Assembly: GCF_036711975.1 (NCBI RefSeq)
Contig: NC_091970.1
Span: 2,053,501-2,117,500, forward strand
DNA: 64,000 nt
Reading direction: 5' to 3'
Source of the DNA: Onthophagus taurus
Lineage: Eukaryota; Arthropoda; Insecta; Coleoptera; Scarabaeidae
Shown: one piece after another, positions 1 through 12,500 of the stretch
How positions within the stretch are numbered: position 1 is the first letter of the stretch
How the letters are laid out: each line of letters opens with the position of its first letter
Notes under the pieces: model-generated
Database searches by the model: none
Told to the model about the DNA's origin: nothing
The model's input: only the letters and a program-made list of their open reading frames with translations
Made by a program: the position numbers and the translations under genes

Positions 1-1601
1 AAGTTTCAATTCACGACACATTCCAAGGTTACGTCGTTGTGATGAAAGGAGCTCCTGAAAGGATCTTATCACGCTGCTCAACGATTGTGATTCAAGGCCA
101 AAACGTCGATATTGGACCATATCGAGCTCGCGTCGATAAAGCGATGTTGGACATCGGATATATGGGGGAAAGAGTTCTTGCATTTGCAGATTACGAACTT
201 CCCCTCCAACAATATCCAAGAAGCTACAAATTCGACACTCAAAAACAAAATTTTCCTTTGGAAGGATTAAGATTTTGCGGGTTAATGTCGCTAATTGATC
301 CCCCAAAACTCGGGGTTCACGAGGCCGTTTTAAAATGCAGAACAGCAGGTGTTAAAGTGGTTATGTTAACCGGGGATCACCCGGTTACCGCAACAGCCAT
401 TGCAAAAAAAGTCGGAATTATCGGCCCTGATAGCGTAACAGTTTATGACATAGCGATGCAGCGTGGTATTCCCCTAACTGCATTAAAACCGGAAGATCGA
501 GAACGTTGCAACGCAATCGTTGTTGCCGGACCGGAATTAAGAGAAATGGAGGATTATCAAATCGATGAGATTATTCAAACATACAAAGAGATCGTTTTCG
601 CGAGGACGAGTCCTCAACAAAAACTTCAAATAGTTGAGGCGTTTCAAAGAAATAATTTTATAGTTGCAGTGACCGGAGATGGAGTAAACGATTCTCCAGC
701 TTTAAAAAAAGCTAATATTGGAATCTCGATGGGAATATCCGGGTCGGAAGTATCGAAAGAAGCGGCTGATATGATTTTGTTAGACGATAATTTCGCAACG
801 ATTGTCACGGGGATTGAAGAGGGGCGATTAATTTTTGATAACCTCAAAAAGACGATTGGATATCTTTTAACTTCGAATATACCGGAAATATCGCCGTTTC
901 TTATGTACGTTTTTATCAGTATTCCTCAAGCGTTGAGTGTAATGGCAATTATGGTTATTGACGTTGGAACTGATTTATGGCCAGCAATTAGTTTAGCTTA
1001 TGAAAAACCGGAAGCGGATATAATGAGGCATGCTCCAAGAGATCCAAATAAAGATACTTTGGTTAATTTGAAATTAATTTTATTCACTTACGTTCAAATC
1101 GGTGTTGTTCAAGCTTGCGCGAGTTTTTCGTGTTATTTTTATATAATGGAAAGTTATGGATTTTGTTTGGATCGTCTTCTTGGGATTCGCGTCGAATGGG
1201 AGGATAAATACAACAATGCCGTTACGGATTGTTACGGACAAGAGTGGACTTATTTCGAACGAAGAGTTTTAGAACGAAAAGGATATTCCGCGTACTTTAT
1301 GTCTTTCGTTTTAACCCAAGTTGCGGATGTTATAATTTGCAAAACACGAAGATTATCAATTTTTCGGCAAGGAATGAGTAATTGGGTTCTAAATTTGGGT
1401 TGTATTTTCGAAATGGGATTAGCTGCTTTTGTCGTTTTTTGCCCCTATGTTAATCACGCGTTAAGATTCGAACCGATCGTTTTGGATTGTTTATTACCGG
1501 TAATTCCGTACTGCCTCTTTATTATTATTTACGACGAAATACGGAGGTTAATTATTAGAAGGAGACCCGGTGGTTGGATTGAAAGAGAGACTTATTTCTA
1601 A
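1..1601 (+). CDS. Na+/K+-ATPase alpha-subunit-like P-type ATPase, C-terminal half (5' end outside window)
   Basis: The reading frame is open from base 3 to the TAA at 1599-1601, giving 532 residues, about half of the usual ~1000-residue alpha subunit. The protein pumps Na+ out and K+ in across the plasma membrane. Visible landmarks in order are the nucleotide-domain motif KGAPERIL, the TGDHPVTA motif, ARTSPQQK, the hinge motif TGDGVNDSPALKKA, and then the M5-M10 membrane region. The ion-site segments SNIPEISPFL (M5) and VIDVGTDLWPAISLAYE (M6) keep the expected carboxylates. The phosphorylated-Asp motif DKTGT must lie upstream of the window. The end RRRPGGWIERETYF matches the canonical RRRPGGW..KETYY, but the last Tyr is Phe. 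Many substitutions elsewhere suggest a divergent paralogue, like the extra alpha genes known in flies, rather than the main housekeeping subunit. No intron is seen here. Assignment to the family is very secure; paralogue identity is inference. Confidence 0.95.
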   Translation, partial: VSIHDTFQGYVVVMKGAPERILSRCSTIVIQGQNVDIGPYRARVDKAMLDIGYMGERVLAFADYELPLQQYPRSYKFDTQKQNFPLEGLRFCGLMSLIDPPKLGVHEAVLKCRTAGVKVVMLTGDHPVTATAIAKKVGIIGPDSVTVYDIAMQRGIPLTALKPEDRERCNAIVVAGPELREMEDYQIDEIIQTYKEIVFARTSPQQKLQIVEAFQRNNFIVAVTGDGVNDSPALKKANIGISMGISGSEVSKEAADMILLDDNFATIVTGIEEGRLIFDNLKKTIGYLLTSNIPEISPFLMYVFISIPQALSVMAIMVIDVGTDLWPAISLAYEKPEADIMRHAPRDPNKDTLVNLKLILFTYVQIGVVQACASFSCYFYIMESYGFCLDRLLGIRVEWEDKYNNAVTDCYGQEWTYFERRVLERKGYSAYFMSFVLTQVADVIICKTRRLSIFRQGMSNWVLNLGCIFEMGLAAFVVFCPYVNHALRFEPIVLDCLLPVIPYCLFIIIYDEIRRLIIRRRPGGWIERETYF

Positions 1602-1629
1602 TTTTTTAATCTGTAGGATTTTTTGCATG

Positions 1630-1635
1630 AATAAA
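1630..1635 (+). promoter_or_regulatory. Polyadenylation signal of the ATPase gene
   Basis: AATAAA lies 29 bp after the stop codon, in the short 3' flank before repeat DNA starts at about 1641. The same signal is retained in the inverted remnant at 4497-4556, which supports it being part of the old transcript end. Confidence 0.5.
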
Positions 1636-1640
1636 AAATG

Positions 1641-3928
1641 ACATATTTGTAATCTTCATTAAAAATCCTTTAAAATGAGTACAAACACGACATATTTATC
1701 TTCAATATTAATGAAGTTATGCTCAACTTCCGGTTACGAATGTCAATTTTGACATATTTGTAATCGTCGTGAAAAATCCTTTAAAATGAGTACAAACACG
1801 ACATATTTATCTTCAATATTAATGAAGTTATGGTCAACTTCCGGTTTGAAATGTCAATGTCATTTTGACATTCTTAATTTTTATAAAATATCTTAATATT
1901 TGTCACAAAAACAAAAATATAATAAAAAAAATAAAAAAGTAAGGTTGGTATTAATATTTAAAAATTCATTGTTGTTAACTTCCGGTTTAATGTTTTTTAT
2001 TTTAACTTTTTTGTTTTTTGAGATAAATGCATCATGTTTGGACTCATTTTAAAGCTCTTTTAATAAAGATGACAAATATGTCAAAATTGACGTTGACGTT
2101 TCAAACCGGAAGTGATTGTATTTCCATTAATATTAAAGCTAAATATGTCGAGTTTGGACTCATTTCAAAGGATTTTTAATGAAGATGACAAATATTTCAA
2201 AATTAATAATATAATATAATGTTATAAGTTTACAGGTTAAAATTTAGAAACGCTCTTTTTTTTAAAAGAAATATTAAGAAACTTGGGAAAAATTCAAGAA
2301 TCATTATGTAGCTTAAAAAACGACGACTTTTTTGAATCAATGTGAAATTACCCAAAAAACACGTTAAAAATAAAAAGACAGAGCGGAAAAGTGACTAACA
2401 CTAGATTAACATCAGTTATAAAACTTCTATTAAATGATAACTTAATCAGATTTAAAATGTCAACCTCAATTTTGACATATTTGTAATCTTGATTAAAAAT
2501 CCTTTAAAATGAGTACAAACACGACATATTTATCTTCAATATTAACGAAGTTATGATCAACTTCCGGTTAAGAATGTCAACGTCAATTTAGACATATTTG
2601 TAATCGTCGTGAAAAATCCTTTAAAATGAGTCCAAACATGATACGTTTAACTCCAATATTAACTGAGATATAAGCAACTTCCGGTTTGAAATGTCAATGT
2701 CATTTTGACATATTCATAATTTTTATAAAATATCTTAATATTTGTCACAAAAACAAATATATAAAAAAAAAAATAGAAAATTAAGGTTGGTATTAAATTT
2801 AAAAATTAAATTGCTATCTTCATTGTTGCTAACTTCAGGTTTAATGTTTTTTATTCTAACTTTTTTGTTTTTTGAGATAAGTGCGTCATGTTTGGACTCA
2901 TTTTAAAGGTCTTTTAATGAAGATGACAAATATGTCAAAATTGACGTTGACGTTTCAAACCGGAAGTGATTGTATTTCCATTAATATTAAAGTTAAATAT
3001 GTCGAGTTTGGACTCATTTTAAAGGACTTTTAATGAAGATGACAAATATGTCAAAATTAAACTTTAAAAAGTTGTAAAATTAAATTAAGGACGAACTGTT
3101 ATAAGTTTACAGGTTAAAATTTAGAAACGCTCTTTTTTTTAAAAGAAATATTAAGAATCTTGGGAAAAATTCAAGAATCATTATGTAGCTTAAAAATGGA
3201 CGATATTTTTTAATCAATCTGAAATTACCCAAAAAACACGTTAAAAATAAAAAGACAGAGCGGAAAAGTGACTAACACTATATTAACTTCAGTTATAAAA
3301 CTTCTATTACATGATATCTTAATCAGATTTGAAACGTCAACCTCAATTTTGACATATTTGTAATCTTCATTAAAAATCCTTTAAAATGAGTACAAACACG
3401 ACATATTTATCTTCAATATTAACGAAGTTATGATCAACTTCCGGTTAAGAATGTCAACGTCAATTTTGACATATTTGTAATCGTCGTGAAAAATCCTTTA
3501 AAATGAGTCCAAACATGATCCGTTTAACTCCAATATTAACTGAGATATAAGCAACTTCCGGTTTGAAATGTCAATGTCATTTTGACATATTCTTCATTTT
3601 TATAAAATATCTTAATATTTGTCACAAAAACAAAAATATAATAAAAAAAACATAAAAAATTAATTTTGGTATTAATATTTAAAAATTAAATTGCTATCTT
3701 AATTGTTGCTAACTTCCGGTTTAATGTTTTTTATTCTAACTTTTTTGTTTTTTGAGATAAATGCATCATGTTTGGACTCATATTAAAGCTCTTTTAATGA
3801 AGATGACAAATATGTCAAAATTGACGTTGACGTTTCAAACCGGAAGTGATTGTATTTCCATTAATATTAAAGTTAAATATGTCGAGTTTGGACTCATTTT
3901 AAAGGATTTTTGATGAAGATGACAAATT
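1641..3928. repeat. Family A foldback repeat, about 2.6 tandem units of ~877 bp
   Basis: The outer part of each unit reads GACATATTTGTAATCTTCAT then CCTTTAAAATGAGT. The far end carries the reverse complement, ACTCATTTTAAAGGATTTTT followed by GAAGATGACAAATATGTC, so a unit is a long imperfect inverted repeat. CTTCCGGTT and AACCGGAAGT boxes are also mirrored. Internal landmarks recur about 877 bp apart, for example the AGGTTAAAATTTAGAAACGC block near 2235 and 3112. No coding potential is visible. Other copies lie at 18161-18400, 45500-46870, 49610-53110 and 58740-58930. It resembles a non-autonomous foldback or MITE-like element that has also become tandem; the superfamily is not established. 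Confidence 0.8.
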
Positions 3929-4496
3929 CTGGTCTTATTACAGAAACTCAATCAGCTCATCTAATTTAGCAGAGCGGTTGCATTCAAATAAATATCTTCA
4001 AATTAATCGATTTTATGTAATTAGTTTTCGCACAATTTCGAAATGTTATTTGTGGTCTGAGAATCGTGAGAATATGACATGTCCTCGATTTTTGGTTAAA
4101 AAGTGGTTATTACACCATAAGCCTTAAGGATGTAATCGTTAGTTAAAGATATATTTATGGTTATTAAACATTATTTAGATTAATAACTAAGTAGTAATTT
4201 TAGCCAGGAAGTTTCGACCTCGATATTAATAAATTAAAATATTCAAAAAGTTGTTATTGAAGAATTGTTGATTTAAATTATAGTTAAAATGGTTTAAATA
4301 ACATCAATTTTAATTAGGTTTAAGTATAAACAGGTGCAAATTGGAGTAAATTCAGGAAAGGATGTGTTAAATTCGCTTATAAAGAGGTATAAATTGCTTG
4401 GACATTAGTTGGCGTCTCCGGTATAAGAAATGTGGGGCATTTTGCGCCATTATTTTGCCCCCCAGGGAGTCGACGCAAAACCGGTTCAGTTTCAAA
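3929..4496. other. Unique spacer, no gene seen
   Basis: This is AT-rich single-copy sequence between family A and the inverted ATPase remnant. Two TATAAA-like words occur near 4380-4395 and a small C-rich patch near 4460. I see no supported coding region. Confidence 0.4.
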
Positions 4497-4556
4497 CATT
4501 TTTTATTCATGCAAAAATCTTACAGATTAAAAAATTTAAAATAAGTTTCTCTTTCG
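4497..4556 (-). pseudogene. Inverted remnant of the ATPase gene 3' end
   Basis: Read on the minus strand, this 60 bp segment matches 1581-1640, with about 55 of 60 positions identical and one 1-bp gap. It covers the last codons (ERETYF), the 3' flank and the AATAAA signal. The stop codon TAA has become AAA, so it is decayed. No other part of the ATPase gene is visible beside it, because the satellite array begins within a few bases. It is best explained as the end of a once convergent, tail-to-tail duplicate, or as an inverted fragment. Confidence 0.8.
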
Positions 4557-4557
4557 C

Positions 4558-7451
4558 TAAGATAATATAATTATCATATAGTTTTTATATCACATCATAA
4601 ACTAGAATCTTCAAGCTTTAATTTAACATATACATCATATCATTACCATTAAAAATAGAGATGATATGATTTTTAGAAAATATGATTTTACTGGCAAATT
4701 TGACAGTGTTTTCTTTAATACCTTTTTTCAGGAAATTTTGTTAATATTATCATATAGTTTTTATATCACATCATAAACTAGAATCTTCAAGCTTTAATTT
4801 AACATATACATCATATCATTACCATTAAAAATAGAGATGATATGATTTTTAAAAAATATGATGTCATTTTATACTTGCAAATTTGACAGTGTTTTCTTTA
4901 ATACCTTTCTTCAAGAAATTTTATTAATATTATCATACAGTTTTTATATCATATCATAAACTAGGATCTCCAAGCTTCAATTTAACATATACATCATATC
5001 ATCATCATTAAAAATAGAGATGATATGATTTTTAGAAAATATGATGTCATTTTATACTTGCAAATTTGACAGTGTTTTCTTTAATACCTTTATTCAGGAA
5101 ATTTTATTAATATAATCATACAGTTTTTATATCATATCATAAACTAGGATCTCCAAGCTTTAATTTAACATATACATCATATCATCACCATTAAAAATAG
5201 AGATGATATGATTTTTAGAAAATATGATGTCATTTTATACTTGCAAATTTGACAGTGTTTTCTTTAATATCTTTTTTCGGGAAATTTTATTAATATAATC
5301 ATACAGTTTTTATATCATATCATAAACTAGGATCTCCAAGCTTTCATTTAACATATACATCATATCATTACCATTAAAAATAGAGATGATATGATTTTTA
5401 GAAAATATGATGTCATTTTATACTTGCAAATTTGACAGTGTTTTCTTTAATACCTTTTTTCAGGAAATTTTATTAATATAATCATACAGTTTTTATATCA
5501 TATCATAAACTAGGATCTCCAAGCTTTAATTTAACATATACATCATATCATTACCATTAAAAATAGAGATGATACGATTTTTTTAAAATATGATGTCATT
5601 TTATACTTGCAAATTTGACAGTGTTTTCTTTAATACCTTTTTTCAGGAAGTTTTATTAATATAATCATACAGTTTTTATATCATATCATAAACTAGGATC
5701 TCCAAGCTTTAATTTAACATATACATCATATCATCACCATTAAAAATAGAGATGATATGATTTTTAGAAAATATGATGTCATTTTATACTTGCAAATTTG
5801 ACAGTGTTTTCTTTAATATCTTTTTTCGGGAAATTTTATTAATATAATCATACAGTTTTTATATCATATCATAAACTAGCATCTCCAAGCTTTAATTTAA
5901 CATATACATCATATCATCACCATTAAAAATAGAGATGATATGATTTTTGGAAAATATGATGTCATTTTATACTTACAAATTTGACAGTGTTTTCTTTAAT
6001 ACCTTTTTTCAGGAAATTTTATTATTATAATCATACAGTTTTTATATCATATCATAAACTAGGATCTCCAAGCTTTAATTTAACATATACATCATATCAT
6101 CACCATTAAAAATAGAGATGATATGATTTTTAGAAAATATGATGTCATTTTATACTTGCAAATTTGACAGTGTTTTCTTTAATATCTTTTTTCGGGAAAT
6201 TTTATTAATATAATCATACAGTTTTTATATCATATCATAAACTAGCATCTCCAAGCTTTAATTTAACATATACATCATATCATCACCATTAAAAATAGAG
6301 ATGATATGATTTTTGGAAAATATGATGTCATTTTATACTTACAAATTTGACAGTGTTTTCTTTAATACCTTTTTTCAGGAAATTTTATTAATATAATCAT
6401 ACAGTTTTTATATCATATCATAAACTAGGATCTCCAAGCTTTAATTTAACATATACATCATATCATCACCATTAAAAATAGAGATGATATGATTTTTAGA
6501 AAATATGATGTCATTTTATACTTGCAAATTTGACAGTGTTTTCTTTAATATCTTTTTTCAGGAAATTTTATTAATATAATCATACAGTTTTTATATCATA
6601 TCATAAACTAGGATCTCCAAGCTTTAATTTAACATATACATCATATCACCACCATTAAAAATAGAGATGATATGATTTTTAGAAAATATGATGTCATTTT
6701 ATACTTGCAAATTTGACAGTGTTTTCTTTAATATCTTTTTTCAGGAAATTTTATTAATATTATCATACAGTTTTTATATCATATCATAAACTAGGATCTC
6801 CAAACTTCAATTTAACATATACATCATATCATTACTATTAAAAATAGAGATGATACAATTTTTAGAAAATATGATGTTATTTTATACTTGCAAATTTGAC
6901 AGTGTTTTCTTTAACACCTTTTTTCAGGAAATTTTATTAATATTATCATATAGGTTTTATACCATGTCATAAACTAGAATCTCCAAGCCTCAATTTAACA
7001 TATACATCATATCATTACCATTAAAAATAGAGTTGATATGATTTTTTGAAAATATGATGTCATTTTATACTTGCAAATTTGACAGTGTTTTCTTTAATAC
7101 CTTTTTTCAGGAAATTTTATTAATATTATCATATAGTTTTTATATCATATCATAAACTAGAATCTTCAAGCTTTAATTTAACATATACATCATATCATTA
7201 CCATTAAAAATAGAGATGATATAATTTTTAGAAAATATGATGTCATTTTATACTTGCAAATTTGACAGTGTTTTCTTTAATACCTTTTTTCAAGAAATTT
7301 TATTAATATTATCATACAGTTTTTATATCATATCATAAACTAGGATCTCCAAGCTTCAATTTAACATATACATCATATCATCACCATTAAAAATAGAGAT
7401 GATATGATTTTTAGAAAATATGATGTCATTTTATACTTGCAAATTTGACAA
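4558..7451. repeat. 183 bp satellite array, orientation 1 (~16 monomers)
   Basis: The monomer boundaries recur every 183 bp; the word CAGTTTTTATATCATATCAT begins at 5121, 5304, 5487 and 5670. Each monomer carries a dyad, ATCATATCAT...ATGATATGAT, around the word CATTAAAAATAGAGATGATA, so single strands could fold. A two-monomer (366 bp) period is visible: the variant CTAGCATCTCCAAG appears near 5876 and again near 6242. Outer monomers differ more than central ones, as expected for a satellite homogenised by unequal exchange. Confidence 0.9.
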
Positions 7452-9539
7452 AGTGATGTATAACGCGGTCCAATTAATTTAAAATCTAATCAAAGTAATA
7501 ATTTGAAATTATCGCTGATCAATTAATACAAACCTCATGAGATTGAAATTAGTTGTAAACTAAATTTGCTTTGAGCCGCGCTATCGATTATTTGAAAATG
7601 AATTGTCGTGTACGTTAATCGGATTTGGTTGGAATAACGCGGGAATAGCGTTTTTGGATGGAAATGGGATAAAGGGAGGAGTGGTGGTGATCCGGCGTTC
7701 GTTGTCGGTCGGTTCGTATTAAGCCCCCAATTAAAAACGTCTGGGAACCGAGGCAAGTCTTGTGAAAAATGCATTCCGGCGTTCCGCCAGCCCCACACAC
7801 ACAGAAAGAGAGGAAGTGCAGCACAAACGGCTATCGATCGCCCCAGAGGTGCTGCGTTTTTTTCTTCTTCCTACTTCAGCAGTCTGCAGCAAAACGGTCT
7901 CGACAAAAGTGCCCGTTTCAATTTACACAAATTAGAAACGTTACTAAATCGCCTTTTTAATGGTTAATTATCAAAATCCTTATAAGGTGGTCAAATACAG
8001 TTAATTAATAAACCTCAATGAGGTCGTATGCATTTTTTTTAAAAGGAAGTTAAAAAAAGACCATTAACTCTTCGCGAGAAATGTCGTGACGGAACATTCC
8101 GTTTATTGAAGGTAATCACTCGTAGAAGCTAATTGATTCGTTCTTCGAGATGATGTTGGCTTAATGACTCGGGTAATTGAGTCACCACGTGGATTGGTCA
8201 CGTGTCAAAATTTACACCTCTTAAATCTTCTTCATTCTTCGCCTAGTTTCTTTATTTCCAATTGTTGTCAGTTTAAAAAATAGAAATTCCTTTTGCCAAT
8301 GAAAAATGAAAAACAGTTATATGACCCACTCTGTGTGATATGATGGGAAGATGTAGGTAACCAAAATAATAATGATTTTTTGAGTTAACAAAGAAAGCCT
8401 ATTCTTGTAATATCCTCTTGTATTATACCTATACAAGATAGTCTCGTCGTGACCTAAAACCCGTCTTTGTCTACATCTTCGTCTTCGTTTTCTTTCTTTC
8501 TTCGGATGGACACAAAGAGGAGTGAGTGAGGTTAACTTCACCGATATGACCGGTGAGGTTATAAAACGGCCGCGAGCCATTCGCGCGATGGAGAAGTCAT
8601 AAAGTTCGGTTTACCAGTAACCATTTTAATCGTTTTGTTCTTATACTTTTACACATATACGCAGTATATGAGGATTGTGTGCGGCTCGCACTACAAAGAT
8701 TGAGTTGAAAAGTTTTCTTTGAATTAGACAAAAAGAATATTTGAAAAGAACCGTACACAAGTTATTTCCCGATAACGGTACGCGGACGGCTCTCTCGGTA
8801 GGGACTTTTAGAAGAGTAGAGACGGTTACGTAAAAGGCCACACGAGCAAATTGCATCTCTATCAAATATGGGCTCGTCGTTTGACCTAACGGGACGAAGA
8901 AGACGTGCTGGATTATTTCATGTGGTTCGCTCCTATCTTCCTAGAACGATGCCCTCAAGCTAAAATTCTATATAAGAATTTGCTTCGTTAATTTATCTTT
9001 ATAAAAAAGACTCAAATCGTCAAATCCGTTGACGACGACGATGCTGGTAGTGACCATGACGTCTACTCCATAACGTAATCCTACATTTGACTACAAAACA
9101 GACCTCTCTACAATATTGCTGCAAGCAGTAGACAAGAGTGCCTATGATCCTAAGGGATTAGGGAAGATTTTTCTGGCAAGATTTGAACATAAATCCATTA
9201 CAGTCTTATCCATTTTGTGAATATTCCAGAACATAAAATTAATGATTTAGCTTGATATGATCAACACAATACTGCTCAACATCGAATAATTGTCTAAAAA
9301 AAATTATTTTTATCTATTTGATGCAATTTCTTGAACATAATGCATGATTTAGATATGATTATGCTGAGGTTGCGATTTCATATTGGTTTTTCTTCTTTTG
9401 GTGATTATCTTGTTTATTACCTTATCCCTCGTTTCACCTATCTAGTATGCTGCAATCATTAGTGGATCAAATACCCGCATTAAATTGCCCCTCAGCTCGG
9501 ACATAACCATTTTGTAAGCAGAAGTTCTTGTTATTAATA
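7452..9539. other. Unique island between two opposed satellite arrays; possible regulatory DNA
   Basis: This 2.1 kb is single copy and less AT-rich than its surroundings, especially 7640-7860 and 8430-8960. No reading frame resembles a known protein. It contains a pyrimidine tract ending in TACTTCAG (about 7863-7880) that looks like a splice acceptor, an HSE-like palindrome CGGAACATTCCG (8090-8101), an E-box/AP-1 cluster (8178-8204), and TATAAAA at 8560-8566 before a GC-rich stretch. It may be a promoter or enhancer with untranslated exons of a gene whose coding part is not recognisable here. That is inference. Confidence 0.3.
8178..8204. promoter_or_regulatory. Cluster of AP-1-like site and two CACGTG E-boxes
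   Basis: TGAGTCA (8178-8184, the AP-1 core) is followed by CACGTG at 8186-8191 and again at 8199-8204. An ATTGG (inverted CCAAT) sits between them. Two perfect palindromic E-boxes 13 bp apart next to an AP-1 core is dense for AT-rich DNA. Binding is inferred from consensus only. Confidence 0.35.
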
Positions 9540-12500
9540 ATAACATAACATTAATAAAATTTCCTGAAAAAAGGTATTAAAGAAAACATTGTCAAATTTG
9601 CAAATATAAAATGAAGTCATATTTTAAAAAAATCATATCATCTCTATTTTGAATGGTAATGATATGATGTATATGTTAAATTAAAGCTTGAAGATTTTTG
9701 TTTGTGATATGATATAAAAACTGTATGATAATATTAATAAAAATTCCTGAAAAAAGTTATTAAAGAAAACACTGTCAAATTTGCAAATATAAAAGACGTA
9801 AAATTTTCAAAAAAACATATCATCTCTATTTTTAATAGTAATGATATGATGTATATGTTAAATTATAGCTTGGAGATTCTAGTTTATGATATGATATAAA
9901 AAATGTATGATAATATTAATAAAATTTCCTGAAAAAAGGTATTAAAGAAAACACTGTCAAATTTGCAAATATAAAATGACATGGTATTTTCAAAAAATCA
10001 TATCATCTCTATTTTTGGTGGTAATGATATGATGTATGTGTTAAATTGAAGCTTGGAGATTCTAGTTTATGATATGACATAAAAACCAGATGATAATATT
10101 AATAAAATTCCCTGAGAAAAGGTATTAAAGAAAACATTGTCAAATTTGCAAATATAAAATGACGTAAGATTTTCAAAAAATCATATCATCTCTATTTTTA
10201 ATGGTAAAGATATGATGTATATGTTAAATGGAAGCTTGAAGATTCTAGTTCATGATATGATATAAAAATTGTATGATAATATTAATAAAATTTCCAAAAA
10301 AAAGGTATTAAAGAAAACTGTCAAATTTGCTAATATCAAATGACATAATATTTTCTAAAAATCATATCATCTCTATTTTTAATGGTAATGATATGATGTA
10401 TATGTTAAATGGAAGCTTGGGGATTCTAGTTTATGATATGATATAAAAACTATATGATAAGATTAATAAAATTTCCTGAAAAACGTTATTAAAGAAAACA
10501 TTGTCAAATTTGCAAATATAAAATGACGTAAGATTTTCAAAAAATCATATCATCTTTATTTTTAATGGTAATGATATCATGTATATGTTAAATTAAACCT
10601 TGAAGATTCTAGTTTATGATATGATATAAAAACTATATGATAATATTAATAAAATTTCCTGAAAAAAGTTATTAAAGAAAACACTGTCAAATTTGCAAAT
10701 ATAAAATGACATGATATTTTCAAAAAATCGTATCATCTCTATTTTTAATGGTAATGATATGATGTATATGTTAAATTGAGGATTGGAGATTCTAGTTTAT
10801 GATATGGTATAAAAACTATATGATAATATTAATAAAATTTCCTGAAAAAAGGTGTTAAAGAAAACACTGTCAAATTTACAAATATAAAATAACGTACGAT
10901 TTTCAAAAAATCATATCATCTCTATTTTTAATGGTAATAATATCATGTATATGTTAAATTGAAGCTTAGAGATCCAGGTTTATGATATGATATAAAAACT
11001 GTATGATAATATTAATAAAATTTCCTGAAAAAAGGTATTAAAGAAAACTGTCAAATTTGCAAATATAAAATGACATGATATTTTCAAAAAATCATATCAT
11101 CTCTATTTTTAATGGTAATGATATGATGTATATGTTAAATTAAAGCTTGAAGATTTTTGTTTGTGATATGATATAAAAACTGTATGATAATATTAATAAA
11201 AATTCCTGAAAAAAGTTATTAAAGAAAACACTGTCAAATTTGCAAATATAAAAGACGTAAAATTTTCAAAAAAACATATCATCTCTATTTTTAATAGTAA
11301 TGATATGATGTATATGTTAAATTATAGCTTGGAGATTCTAGTTTATGATATGATATAAAAAATGTATGATAATATTAATAAAATTTCCTGAAAAAAGGTA
11401 TTAAAGAAAACACTGTCAAATTTGCAAATATAAAATGACATGGTATTTTCAAAAAATCATATCATCTCTATTTTTAATGGTAATGATATGATGTATATGT
11501 TAAATTGAGGCTTGGAGATTCTAGTTTATGATATGGTATAAAAACTATATGATAATATTAATAAAATTTCCTGAAAAAAGGTATTAAAGGAAACACTGTC
11601 AAATTTACAAATATAAAATGACGTACGATTTTCAAAAAATCATATCTCTATTTTTAATGGTAATAATATCATGTATATGTTAAATTGAAGCTTAGAGATC
11701 CAGGTTTATGATATGATATAAAAACTGTATGATAATATTAATAAAATTTCCTGAAAAAAGGTATTAAAGAAAACTGTCAAATTTGCAAATATAAAATGAC
11801 ATGATATTTTCAAAAAATCATATCATCTCTATTTTTAATGCTAATGATATGATGTATATGTTAAATGGAAGCTTAGGGATTCTAATTTATGATATGATAT
11901 AAAAACTATATGATAATATTAATAAAATTTCCTGAAAAAAGGTATTAAAAAAAACACTGTCAAATTTACAAATATAAAATGACGTACGATTTTCAAAAAA
12001 TCATATCATCTCTATTTTTAATGGTAATGATATCATGTATATGTTAAATTAAAGCTTGGAGATTCTAGTTCATGATATGATTTAAAAACTATATGATAAT
12101 ATTAATAAAATTTCCTGAAAAAAGTTATTAAAGAAAACTGTCAAATTTGCAAATATAAAATGACATGATATTTTCAAAAAATCATATCATCTCTATTTTT
12201 AAAGGTAATGATATGATGTATATGTTAAGTTAAAGCTTGAAGATTCTAGTTTATGATATGATATAAAAACCATATGATAATATTAATAAAATTTCCTGAA
12301 AAAAAGGTATTAAAGAAAACATTGTCAAATTTGCAAATATAAAATGACATGATATTTTCAAAAAATCATATCATCTCTATTTTTAAAGGTAATGATATGA
12401 TGTATATGTTAAGTTAAAGCTTGAAGATTCTAGTTTATGATATGATATAAAAACCATATGATAATATTAATAAAATTTCCTGAAAAAAAGGTATTAAAGA

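Noticed and set aside
4558-7451. CRISPR-like array
   Set aside because: There are no unique spacers between short repeats; whole 183 bp monomers repeat head to tail in a eukaryotic context.
7535-8865. Several open frames of 60-90 codons in the unique island
   Set aside because: Overlapping frames on both strands with no conserved motifs; more likely untranslated or regulatory sequence.
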